The translations under genes were made by a program, and so were the position numbers. From Fratercula arctica (lineage: Eukaryota > Chordata > Aves > Charadriiformes > Alcidae): a stretch of 64,000 bases of DNA. Of the stretch, positions 42,113-54,000 are shown piece after piece; within the stretch, counting starts at the first letter, position 1; each line of letters begins with the position of its first letter. The notes under the pieces are model-generated. The model saw nothing but the letters and a program-made list of their open reading frames with translations, did no database searches and had not been told where the DNA came from. The DNA lies in NCBI GenBank assembly GCA_947846985.1, contig CANTUZ010000014.1, positions 9,035,837 through 9,099,836 of the forward strand, in the 5' to 3' direction.

Positions 42113-42480
42113 CGCGGACGCGGGGCCGCTCGCTCAGCCCGGCCGCATCCCGCCGCGCTCCCGGGGGGGGGCGGCCCGGGACGGGACGGGACGGGACGGG
42201 ACGGGGCTCCGGTCGCCCCGGTCCCGCTGGCGATGGCCCGGGGGGGGTGTCTCGTACGTCGGGTCGGGGTCCGGGGGGGGGGGGCCGGTGTCCCGGGGGG
42301 GGGTGGGGGGGGCGTGTCCCGGCCGCTCTCTCGCTCTCCGCCAAGTTTTCTGCTTTGTCTCCCGCTGTCCCGCCCCGCCCCCCCCCCCCGCACCGGGACG
42401 GGCCCCGGTACCGGCACGGCCCCCGCCCGGGGGCGGCGGGAGGGACCGGCAGCGGGAGGGGCACCGGGACGGCCCCCCCC
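42113..42480 (-). promoter_or_regulatory. GAL3ST4: Probable GAL3ST4 noncoding exon 1 and CpG promoter
   Basis: On the minus strand CGTCCGCG is followed by the strong donor GTGAGTGCGG (GT at 42111-42112), and the coding exon has an acceptor CCGCAG just before ATG (AG at 40826-40827). The segment 42113-42480 is CpG-rich with GGGACGGGAC repeats. Exon length and start site unknown. Confidence 0.6.
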
Positions 42481-42689
42481 CCCGGCCATAGCGGGACAGG
42501 GCCCGGGGCTGGGGGGGATGGAGGGGAACTGGGAGCGCTGGGGTGGCTGGGGGGGGGGTACTGGGGGGGGGGGGCGCTGGGGGATGCCGGGGGGGGGGGA
42601 GGGAGGGGATGGACAGAGGGACGGAGGGAGGACAAGGTGGGGGGGGGGGGGCACACACACGTGGGGGGCAGAGCTGGGGCAGCAGGTCG

Positions 42690-43740
42690 GGGGCACCCCC
42701 GGGCTCCAGGGGCCTATAGGGGACCCCCGGGCTATAGGGACTCACAGGGACCCCTGGGCTCCAGGGGCCTATAGGGGACCCCCGGGCTATAGGGACTCAC
42801 GGGGACCCCCGGGCTCCAGGGGCCTATAGGGGACCCCCCGGGCTATAGGGACTCACGGGGACCCCCGGGCTCCAGGGGCCTATAGGGGACCCCCGGGCTA
42901 TAGGGACTCACGGGGACCCCCGGGCTATAGGGACCTACGGGGACCCCCGGGCTCCAGGGGCCTATAGGGGACCCCCGGGCTATAGGGAGTCACGGGGACC
43001 CCTGGGCTCTAGGGGCCTATAGGGGACCCCCAGGGCTATAGGAAGTCACGAGAACCCCCAGGCTATAGGGGCCTATAGGGGACACCCGGGCTATAGGGAC
43101 TGATGGGAACCCCCAGGCTCTAGGGACCTACAGGGACCCCCAGGCTCTAGGGGCCTATAGGGGACCCCTGGGCTATAGGGACTCACGGGGACCCCTGGGC
43201 TCCAGGGGCCTATAGGGGACCCCCAGGCTATAGGGAGTCACGAGAACCCCCAGGCTTTAGGGCCCTATAGGGGACACCCGGGCTATAGGGACTGATGGGA
43301 ACCCCCGGGCTCTAGGGACCTACAGGGACCCCCGGGCTATAGGGACCCACAGGGACCCCCGGGCTCTAGGGGCCTATAGGGGACACCCGGGCTATAGGGA
43401 CCCACAGGGACCCCCGGGCTCCAGGGGCCTATAGGGGACACCCGGGCTATAGGGACTGATGGGAACCCCCAGGCTCTAGGGACCTACAGGGACCCCCGGG
43501 CTCTAGGGGGCTCTAAGGCATCCCCGGACTATAGGCACTCGTAGCTCTAGAGAGCTATAGGGGCCCGGGGCTATAGGGAGCTATAAGGGGATGCAGAGGG
43601 CTGTAGGGCCCTGGAGCTATAGGGGGTCTATAGGGGCCTACAGGGGTCCATAGAGGGCTACAGGGGGCTATAGGGGCCCGGGGCTGTAGGGGTCCATAGA
43701 GGGTTATAGGGGCCCATAGGGGGCTATAGGGACCCGGGGC
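42690..43740. repeat. 54-bp CTATAGGG minisatellite between GAL3ST4 and STAG3
   Basis: About 20 units of gggctccaggggcctatag, gggacccccgggctatagg and gactcacggggaccccc. Regular on the left, degenerating after 43500. It occupies the place of GPC2 in the mammalian gene order. Confidence 0.93.
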
Positions 43741-43940
43741 CACCCCGCCCACGTGGTCGGCGGGGCCGCCCGGGCCACGCCCCCTCGCGCGCGCCGGCCG
43801 GGGGGCGGGGCCGCCCGCACGTGCTGCGCCTGCGCGCTGGGCTCGGGCCGGGCCGGCGCGCACGTGCTGGGCCTGACGTCGTTCGGCAGCGCGAGGCCAG
43901 GCAGGACTTGGGGGGAGGGGGGCGGCGGTCACGTGACCTC
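43741..43940 (+). promoter_or_regulatory. STAG3: STAG3 promoter with four CACGTG E-boxes
   Basis: CpG island with palindromic E-boxes CACGTG at 43750, 43818, 43861 and 43930 (the last within GTCACGTGAC), a CRE-like TGACGTC at 43874, GC boxes, and an NRF1-like TGCGCCTGCGCGC at about 43824. STAG3 is a known germline gene silenced in somatic cells by E2F6-containing complexes; E-box binding MGA/MAX is part of the related PRC1.6 complex, so the cluster fits, by inference. Confidence 0.7.
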
Positions 43941-44345
43941 CGGGGGGGCTTTGGGGGGGTCTGAACCCCCCCCCAGTGTGATCCGGGGGGGTCTGGGCCC
44001 CCCTCGGTGTGATCTGGGGGGGGTTGGGGGGGTCTAAACCCCCACCAGTGTGACCCGGGGGGGGTGGGGGGGTCTCAGCCCCCCCCCAAGTGTGACCCGG
44101 GGCGTTTGGGGGGGTCTGGGCCCCCCTCAGTGTGACCCGGGGGGGGTTGGGGGGGTCTAAGCCCCCCCCAGTGTGACCTGGGGGGGTTTGGGGGGGGTCT
44201 CAGGCCCCCCCAAGTGTGACCCGGTGGGTTTTGGGGGGGTCTGAACCCCCCCAGTGTGATCCGGGGGGGCCTGGCCCCCCCCCGGTGTGATCTGAGGGGG
44301 TTTGGGGGGGTCTCAGCCCCCCCCAAGTGTGACCCGGGGGGGCTT
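43940..44345. repeat. Minisatellite upstream of the STAG3 coding start
   Basis: About eight units of cccccccagtgtgacccggg followed by ggtttgggggggtct, roughly 55 bp. Probably in STAG3 intron 1 or 5' UTR. Confidence 0.88.
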
Positions 44346-44541
44346 TGGGGGGGGGCCATTCCCTGGTGCAGGCCTGGGGTCCTCATCCCCCCCCCGGTGG
44401 CCCCAGGGGGTGTTTGTGGCCACTTGCCCCCCCCATCCCCCCACCGGCCCTGGGATGTCGGGGCCGAGGGGGGGGTCCCCGCTGTCCCGCTCCCCCCCAG
44501 CCCACCGTGTGTGTCCCCCCCCCCCCCCCCCCCCCCCCCAG

Positions 44542-45042
44542 GCCCTACCATCACCATGGCCCCCCCCCCGGCGCTCCTCCCGCATCCCGGCCACCTCCTC
44601 CAGCTCCGGCTCCAGCTCCGCGCCGGGGGGGAGCCACGGCCGGAGCCACCCCCCGCCATCGCCGCCGGACTCTGACAGCCCGTGAGTTGGCTGGGGAGGG
44701 GGGGGGGTCCACCGGCTGCCCCCCCCCCCCCCACCCCACCCTGCCCTGTTGTCCCCGCAGCGTCCTCAGCAGCGGTGACTCCGGCAGCGACTTCGAGGAC
44801 ACGCTGCGGCGCCCGCGCAAGCGGGGACCCCCCCGGCCGCGGAGCCGCGACCCCGTACGTCCTGTGGGGGGGGGTGTGTGTGTGTGTGTGTGTGTCCCCC
44901 ACCCCCCCAGCTTCCTCCATGTCCCCCCCCCCGGCAGGTCTCCAAACGTCCCCGGCGGAGGGAGCCCAGCGGGGACGGGAGCATCCGCCCGGAGCAAAAC
45001 ACCCTCTTCGAGGCCGTCCGGTCGGCCAAGGTCGCCGTGGAG
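44542..45042 (+). CDS. STAG3: STAG3 exons 1-3, N-terminal disordered region
   Basis: Exons 44542-44681 (coding from 44556), 44761-44854 and 44938-45042. They encode a Ser/Pro-rich segment, then [20 protein letters not shown] and [19 protein letters not shown], matching SDFEDSL and PPANDLFNAVKAAKS of mammals. A long GT microsatellite (about 44874-44896) sits in intron 2. Confidence 0.85.
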
Positions 45043-48000
45043 GTAACACCCCCCCCCCCCCCGGCGGTAACAAGTTTTGGGGGGGGGCCACGTGCGTCTG
45101 GGGGGCTGGGAGTGGGTGGGGAAACGAGATAAAAGGTGTCGTCCGACCCCCCCCCCCCCCCCCACCATCGTGGGCACGGACATCTCCCGCGTCCGCCCCA
45201 GCCTCGGGTTTGGACACCTCCAGGGATCCCTCGGGCGCCATCCCGGACCTTTCCCAGGTCCCTCGTGTGACATCCCGTGCCCAGGGTGGGGGGGAGGGTG
45301 TGTGTGGGGGGGGTGTCCCCCCCCCACCGCGCCATGGCGGGGGTCCTGTGCCCGCAGACGGTGGTGGACGAGTGGCTGGAGACCTACAAGCAGGACCAGG
45401 AGACGGGATTCCTGGAACTCGCCAACTTCATCGTCCGCTCCTGCGGCTGCAGAGGTGGGGGGCGGGGGGGGTCCCCAAGGGGAAGCTGCGCCGGGTGGTG
45501 GGTGTCCCCCAGCCCGGGGACCCCCCCCGTGTCACCGCCGTGTGTCGTGTGTGTCCCCCACCCCGGCCAGGCGTGGTGACCCCGGAGATGTTCCGGAACC
45601 TGCAGAACTCAGAGATCATCCAGCAGCTGACGGAGAAGTTCGAGGAGGTGCCGGGCGGACGTGGGGACGGGGCGGGTGGCAGCGGGGCAGGCCGTGGGGG
45701 GGGGACACACACACACAGAGACCCCCCCCGCGCCCTGTCTCCCCCCCCGTCTCCCGCAGGATTCGGCCGAGTACCCGCTCTCGCTGACCACCCAGCCCTG
45801 GCGCCGCTTCCGAGCCGGCTTCTGCGAGCTGGTGGGGGCGGTGGCGCGGCGGTGCCGGCACGGCGTCGTCTACGACGGCTTCCTCATGGCCGCCCTCATC
45901 TCCCTCCTCACCGGCCTCTCCGACTCCCAGGTGCGGGCTTTCCGCCACACCAGCACCCTGGCAGGTAGGCGGCTCCCTGGGGAGGGGGGTAGGGAAGAAG
46001 GGAAGGGGGGGGGGGTGTTGGGGGGGGGTCTCCCCGCGGGGGTCCCGCTCCCACCCGCCCCGGTTTTCCAGCCATGAAGCTGATGACGGCGCTGGTGACC
46101 GTGGCGCTGGGCGTGAGCCGGCAGCAGGAGAACAACCAGCGGCAATACGAGGCCGAGCGCGGCAAGGAGCCCGGCCGCCGGGCCACCGGCAAGCTGGAGG
46201 CTCTGCTGGAGAAGCGGCGGGAGGTGAGCGGCGGTTCGGGGGGCCGGAGGGTGGGGGGGGTGGCGGGAACGGGCCCCCACCTGAGCCCCACGGCGTCCCC
46301 ATCCCCCCCCCCTCCCCGGCCCAGCTGCGGGAGCAGCAGGAGGAGATCGAGAACATGATGAACGCCATCTTCAAGGGCGTCTTCGTGCACCGCTACAGGT
46401 CGGGGCGGGTCCTGGGCGGCCGGGGAGAAGGGGGGGCGTGGGGGTGGCGGGGGCGATGTGGGGACGGGGACATGGTGACACTGGGGACGGCAGGGATGGG
46501 GACATGGTGACACTGGGGATGGTGACAACGTGGGGACGGGGACGTGGCGACACTGGGGACGGTGGCGATGTGGGGACGGGGATGTGGTGACATTGGGGAT
46601 GGTGGTGGGGACGGGGACATGGTGACGCTGGGGATGGTGGTGATGTGGGGATGGGGACGTGGCGACACTGGGGACGGTGGCGATGTGGGGACGGGGACAT
46701 GGTGACATTGGGGATGGTGGCGGGGACAGGGACATGGTGACGCTGGGGACGGTGGCGATGTGGGGACAGGGACGTGGTGGGGACGGTGGCAGGGATGGGG
46801 ACATGATGACACTGGGGACAGTGACGGGGGCGTTGTGGGGATGAGGACGTGGTGACACTGGGGATGGTGGCGATGTGGGGATGGGGACGTGGCGACGCTG
46901 GGGACGGTGGTGACGTGGGGACGGGAACGTGGTGGCACTGGGGATGGTGGCGGGGACGGGGACGTGGTGACGCTGGGGACAGTGGCGATGTGGGGACGGG
47001 GACGTGGTGACGCTGGGGACAGTGGCAGGGATGGGGATGTGGTGACACTGGGGACGGTGGTGGGGACGGGGACGTGGTGATGCTGGGGACGGTGGTGGGG
47101 ATGGGGACATGGTGACACTGGGGACGGTGGCGATGTGGGGACGGGGACATGGTGACACTGGGGACGGTGGCAGGGACGGGGACATAGTGACACTGGGGAC
47201 GGTGGCGGGGGCGATGCGTGGACGGGGACGTGGTGACACCGGGGACGGTGGCGGGAGCCCCGGCGGTGCCGCGCGCGCAGGGACGTGGTGGCCGAGATCC
47301 GGGCGCTGTGCGTGGAGGAGCTGGGGACGTGGATGCGCAGCTACGCGGGCTCTTTCCTCACCGACGGCTACCTCAAGTACATCGGCTGGACCCTGCACGA
47401 CAAGGTGGGCTGGGGGGGGTGGGCCGGGGGGGGGGGGGTCGCGGTGGCCGGGGGGGGGGTGTCCCGGTGACGGTCCCCGTCCCCCGCAGCAGGGGGAGGT
47501 GCGGCTGCGCTGCGTGAAGGCGCTGCAGGGACTCTACGGCCGGCGGGACGCGGCCGCCCGCATGGAGCTCTTCACCGGCCGCTTCAAGGTGAGCGAGGGT
47601 CCGGGGGTGCAGGGGGGGGGGGGTGACACACACACGGGGGTCCCCGCAGGGTGTCACCGACCCCGCGTCGTGTGTGTGTGTGTCATCCCCCCCCCAAAAC
47701 CTTGGTGGCCGCCAGAGCCGCATGGTGGCCATGGTCCTCGACAAGGAGCCCGAGGTGGCCGTGGAGGTGGTGAAGCTGCTGACGCTGATGCTGGAGTGAG
47801 CGACGGGGCCGGGACGCTGGGGGGGGGACAACGGGGGGGGGGGTCCTACCCCCGAGGAGGGACCTGCCGGGGGGGGTCCTGACATCCCCCACCCCCCCCC
47901 CGCGCTGTCCCTGGCGGGCAGGAACGTGGAGGAGGCGCTGACGGAGGAGGACTGTGGCAGCGTCTACCCCCTCGTCTTCGTGGCCAGTCGGCCCCTGGCC

Positions 48001-51000
48001 ACCGCCGCCGGGCTCTTCCTCTACCGCAGGTCAGTGAGGACCCCCCCAACCCCCCCAAACCCCCCCCAAACCCACCCCCCCAACTCAAACCCCACCAAAC
48101 CCCCCCCAAACCCACCCCCCCAACTCAACTCCCCCAACCCCCCCCAACCCAAACCCCCCCAAACCCACCCCCCCAACTCAACCCCCCCCAACCCCCCAAA
48201 CCCACCCCACAACTCAACCCCCCCACCAAACCCCCCAAACTCACCCCCCCAACCCAATGCCCCCCCAAACCCCCCCAAACCCCCCCCCCCAACTCAACCC
48301 CCCCCAAACCTCCCCCCACCAACTCAACACCCCCAACCCCCCCAACCCAACCCTCCCAAACCCACCCCCCAAACCCACCCCAACCCCCCCAAACTCACCC
48401 CCCCAACCCAAACCCCCCCAAACCCCCCCCAACCCCCCCCTCCAAATCCCCCCAAACCCACCCCCCCAACCCAAACCCCCCCAAACTCCCCCCACCAACT
48501 CAACCCCCCCCAACCCCCCCCAAAACCCACCCCCCCCAACTCAACCCCGCCAACCCAAAGCCCCCCCAAACCCCCCCAAAACCCACCCCCCCAACTCAAC
48601 CCCCCCCAACCCAAACCCCCCCAAACCCACCCCCCAAACCCCCCAAACTCACCCCCCGAACCCAGCCCCCCCCAAACCCCCCCCACCAACTCAACCCCCC
48701 CAACCCAAAGCCCCCCCAAACCCACCCCCCCCCAAACCCCACCCAACTCAACCCCCCCTCCCCAGTCCCCCCCCCCCCGATGGCGCTGTGTTTGGGGCCT
48801 GGGCGGCTCCTGGCAGCCGCCATGTTTGTGCCTGTCCCGGCCCCGGCCCCCGCACGACGTCTGGGGGGGGGGCGGCGATGGCGTCACACGGGGTCCTCCC
48901 TGTCCCCCGGGGCTGGGGGGTGGCAACCCCCCACGTCTGTGTCCCGTCGTCCCCCCCCCCACCCCGGGGGTGTCTGGCCCCAGAGCAAGGGGGGACGTGG
49001 GACCCCCCCCATCTCTGTCCCTTGGGTTTCTGGTCCCTGAGTGTCCCCAGAGCAGGGGGGGGGACGACACATGGGACCCCCCCCCCCCATCTCTGTCCCT
49101 TGGGTTTCTGGTCCCTGAGTGTCCCCAGAGCTGGGGGGGGGGACACACATGGGACCCCCCCATCTCTGTCCCTTGGGTTTCTGGTCCCTGAGTGTCCCCA
49201 GAGCCGGGGGGGGGGGGGACACATGGGACCCCCCCCCCATCTCTGTCCCTTGGGTTTCTGGTCCCTGAGTGTCCCCAGAGCCGGGGGGGGGACACATGGG
49301 ACCCCCCCATCTCTGTCCCTTGGGTTTCTGGTCCCTGAGTGTCCCCAGAGCCGGGGGGGGGGACACATGGGACCCCCCCATCTCTGTCCCTTGGGTTTCT
49401 GGTCCCTGAGTGTCCCCAGAGCCGGGGGGGGGACGACACATGGGACCCCCCCATCTCTGTCCCTTGGGTTTCTGGTCCCTGAGTGTCCCCAGAGCCGGGG
49501 GGGGGGGACACGTGGGACCCCCCCATCTCTGTCCCTTGGGTTTTTGGTCCCCGAGTGTCCCCAGAATGGTGGGGGGGGACATAGGACCCCCCTGTCCCTT
49601 GGGGCGCTCTCCCCTGTACGTCCTCCTCGGGTACTTGGGACCCCCACGTCTGCGTGTCGTGTGCGTGTGTGTGTCCCCCCCCTCCCGGGTCTCTGCCCCC
49701 CCCCCCCCCCAATGACACCCAGCGTGGGCACACGGGACACCCCCCCCCCCAAAAAGGTGTCCCCTGGCGTGTCTTCCCCCAGGCTGCTGGCCCCCCAGGG
49801 GGACAACAGGACCTTCTTCCGCCTGCTCCTCGCCTTCTTCCTGCAGAGCCAGGTGAGGGCGGCCACGGGGGGGGGACACAGGGTGGCCCTGGGGGGGGGG
49901 GGGGGGGTGTCCCTGCGCCCCCCCGTGACGGTCCCATGTTGTGTCCCCCCCCCCCTTGTCCCCAGCTCCACGAGCACGCGGCCTATTTGGTGGACAGCCT
50001 GTGGGACTGCGCCGGGCCCCGGCTGCGGGACTGGGAGACCCTGGGGGCTTTGCTGCTGGAGGAGGCGCCCGCCCAGGGTACGGGGACGCGGGCGGAGGGG
50101 GCGCTGGGAGGCACTGGGATGTACTGGGACCCCAATGGGCTACCTCGGAACGGCCAGGGGGCAACTGGGAGGCGCTGGGAGGTGCTGCCACGTTCCAGGA
50201 GGCGTTGGAGAGACGCCGGGGCACCGCTGCAATGCGCTGGGGTGTACTGGGATGTACTGGGATGTACTGGGACCCCAATGGGCTACCTCGGAACGGCCAG
50301 GGGGCAACTGGGAGGCGCTGGGAGGTGCTGCCACGTTCCAGGAGGCGTTGGAGAGACGCCGGGGCACCGCTGCGATGCGCTGGGGTGTACTGGGATGTAC
50401 TGGGACCCCAATGGCCTACCTTGGAACGTGCTGGGACGCCCCGGAGGCGTAACTGGGAGGCACTGGGAGGCGCCGCCACGCTCCAGAAGGCGGTTGAAGG
50501 ATGGTGGGGAGGCGCCAGGGCACCACTGCGATGTGCTGGGGTGTACTGGGATGTACTGGGACCCCAATGGGCTACCTCGGAACGCGCCGGGGGGCAACTG
50601 GGAGGCACCGCCACGCTCCAGGAGGCGTCGGAGAGACGCCGGGGCACTGCTGCGATGCGCTGGGATGTACTGGGACATACTAGGACCTGAATGGGCTACC
50701 TCGGAACGCGCTGGGACACCCCAGAGGTGTAACTGGGAGGCCCTGGAGGTGTAACTGGGAGGCGCTGGGAGGCGCCGCCACGCTCCAGGAGGCGTCGGAG
50801 AGACGCCAGGGCACCGCTGTGATGTGCTGGGGTGTACTGGGATGTACTGGGACCCGAATGGGCTACCTCAGAATGTGCTGGGACGGACCAGAGGTGTAAC
50901 TGGGAGGCCCTGGAGGTGTAATTGGGACACCCCAGAGGTGTAACTGGGAGGCGCTGGGAGGCGCCGCCACGCTCCAGGAGGTGTTGGAAGGATGGTGGGG

Positions 51001-54000
51001 AGACCCCGGGGCACTGCTGCGATGTGCTGGGGTGTACTGGGATGTACTGGGACCCCAATGGCCTACCTTGGAACGCGCTGGGACGCCCCAGAGGCGTAAC
51101 TGGGAGGCACTGGGAGGCGCCACCACGCTCCAGGAGGCGTCGGAGAGATGCTGGGGCACCGCTGCGATGTGCTGGGATGTACTGGGATGTACTGGGAGGC
51201 GCTGGGGCGTCCCTGGGGGTGACCGGTGGGCGGTCAGGGATGGAGGCGGAGGGGGGGGGGGGGGAACGCGCTGGGGAGTCATTGGGATGCCCAGGACCCC
51301 CTGGCACAGCAGAGGGGGTGCCGGGCCGCCCCCCCCCAGCCCCTCCAATTCCCCCCCCCAATTCCCCCCCCCAATTCCCCCCCCCCCAAGGCCTGGGGGA
51401 GCGGCAGGAGACGGCGCTGGTGGAGATCCTGGCGGCCAGCGCGGCGCAGGTGGCCCAGGGGCAGCCCCCGGTGGGTCGCGGCCCGGCCAAGAAGGTAACG
51501 GCGGGGGGCTGAGGAGGGGGGAGACCCCCCCCCAACACACACCACCCTGAGCCCCCCCCCCCCGTGCCCCCAGCCCTCGGCCCGGGAGCGCAAGGCGCAG
51601 CGGGAGGAGAGGACGCGGCTCAGCCACTGCCTCATCCCGGCCCTGCCCCAGCTGCTGGCCAAGGTGAGGGGGACGGGGGGGGGGGGACAGGGGGGTGGGG
51701 GTGGGGGGGCTGGCACTGACACCCCCCCCCCCCCCCCCTTCCTTTTCCTTCCTTCCCCCGCAGTTCTCGGCCGACGCGGAGAAGGCGGCTGCGCTCCTGG
51801 AGGTGCTGCGCTGCTTCGACCTCAGCGTCTACGGCACCAGGCGGCTGGAGAAGGTGCCGGACCCTCGGTGTCCCCCGGCCCCTCGGTGTGTCCCCCCCCG
51901 TTCCCCCCCCCCCGAGTCCCTGGGCAGGATCCAGCCCCCCCACCCCAAAAGGCTGGGGCAGAGGGTGTGGGGGGGCCGCATCCGGCACCAGGCGGCTGGA
52001 GAAGGTGCCAGCCCCTCATTGTCCCCCGTCCCCTTGGTGTCCCCCGGCCCCTTGTTGTCCCCTGGACCCTCATTGTGTGTCCCCGTCCCCCCCCTCCACG
52101 TCCCTGGGCAGGATCCAGCCCCCCCACCCCGAAGGGCTGGGGCAGAGGGGGGATGTGGGGGGGCCACATCCAGCACCAGGCGGCTGGAGAAGGTGCCGGC
52201 CCCTCGTTGTCCCCTGGCCCCTCGTTGTCCCCCAGCCCCTCATTGTGTGTCCCCGTCCCCCCCCCGAGTCCCTGGGCAGGATCCAGCCCCCCCCACCCCA
52301 AAGGGCTGGGGCAGAGGGTGTTGGGGGGGGCGGGGGGGGCGCATCTGGCACCAGGTGGCTGGAGAAGGTGCCGGCCCCTCGTTGTCCCCCGGCCCCTCGT
52401 TGTCCCCCAGCCCCTCATTGTCTGTGTCCCCCCCCCAAGTCCCTGGGCACGATCCAGCCCCCCCCACCCCAAAGGGCTGGGGCAGAGGGTGTTGGGGGGG
52501 GGGGGGGGGGCGCATCCTGCCCAGGGACTCGGGGCTGCGGGGACGGGCTGCCCCCGGGATGCTCCGTGTCCCCGTCCCCGCCGAGGGGCTGTCCCCATGT
52601 GTGTGTGTGTGTCCCCCCCAGCCCGCCATGACTGTCCTCATCCCCCCCCCGGCTCCCCCCGCAGCCCCTGGAGCTGGTGCTGGGGCAGCTGCAGGAGGTG
52701 GTGGGGAAGCACACGGGGCCGGGGGTGCTGGGGGCCGCCTCCCGCGCCCTCCAGGCCCTCTGCGACCCGGAGCTCGCCCTGCACGGCCGCGGGGACACGG
52801 CGCGCAGCCGCCTCGTCGACCAGCTGGCCGACAAGTGCCACCGGGAGGTCGCCGAGCTGCTCCAGGTGGAGGGGACAGGAGAGGGGGACCCCCTCCCCCG
52901 GGGATGGGGACGGGACCCGCAGGAGCTCGGGCCACCACAGGGCTGGGGACAGGGACCCGGGGCCACCACAGGACTGGGGACAGGACCTGAAGGAGCTCGG
53001 GCCACCACAGGGTTGGGACCCGGGGCCACCACAGGGCTGGGGACGGGACCCAGAGGAGCTCGGGCCACCACAGGGCTGGGACCCGGGGCCACCACAGGGT
53101 TGGGACCTGGGGCCACCACAGGGCTGGGACCCGGGGCCACCACAGGGTTGGGGACGGGACCCAGAGGAGCTCGGGCCACCACAGCATTGGGGACAGGGAC
53201 CTGGGGCCACCACAGGGCTGGGACCCGGGGCCACCACGGGGCTGGGGACAGGGACCCAGGGCCACCACAGGGTTGGGGACGGGACCCAGAGGAGCTCGGG
53301 CCACCACAGCATTGGGGACAGGGACCTGGGGCCACCACAGGGCTGGGACCCGGGGCCACCACAGGGCTGGGGACGGGGACCCAGGGCCACCACAGGGTTG
53401 GGGACGGGACCCAGAGGAGCTCGGGCCACCACAGGGCTGGGACCCGGGGCCACCACAGGGTTGGGGACAGGGACCCAGGGCCACCACAGGGTTGGGACCT
53501 GGGGCCACCACAGGGCTGGGACCCGGGGCCACCACAGGGTTGGGGACGGGACCCAGAGGAGCTCGGGCCACCACAGCATTGGGGACAGGGACCTGGGGCC
53601 ACCACAGGGCTGGGACCCGGGGCCACCACGGGGCTGGGGACAGGGACCCAGGGCCACCACAGGGTTGGGGACGGGACCCAGAGGAGCTCGGGCCACCACA
53701 GGGCTGGGGACAGGGACCTGGGGCCACCACAGGACTGGGACCCGGTGCCACCACAGGGTTGGGGACAGGGACCTGGGGCCACCACAGGGTTGGGGACGGG
53801 ACCCAGAGGAGCTCGGGCCACCACAGGGCTGGGACCCGGGGCCACCACAGGGTTGGGGACAGGGACCCAGGGCCACCACAGGGTTGGGACCCAGGGCCAC
53901 CACAGGGCTGGGGACAGGGACCCAGGGCCACCACAGGGTTGGGACCCGGGGCCACCACAGGGTTGGGGACAGGGACCCAGGGCCACCACAGGGTTGGGAC

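Noticed and set aside
40826..44541. Hidden GPC2 exons
   Set aside because: No cysteine-spaced glypican segments in any frame; the interval is repeats and two CpG promoters.
46435..47265. CRISPR-like regular repeats
   Set aside because: No unique spacers, repeats are contiguous, and the host is a vertebrate with spliced genes. Simple minisatellite.
48257..50452. 731-residue plus-strand frame and 587-residue complement
   Set aside because: Repeat-encoded; conserved STAG3 exons at 49783 and 49966 account for the only recognisable residues.
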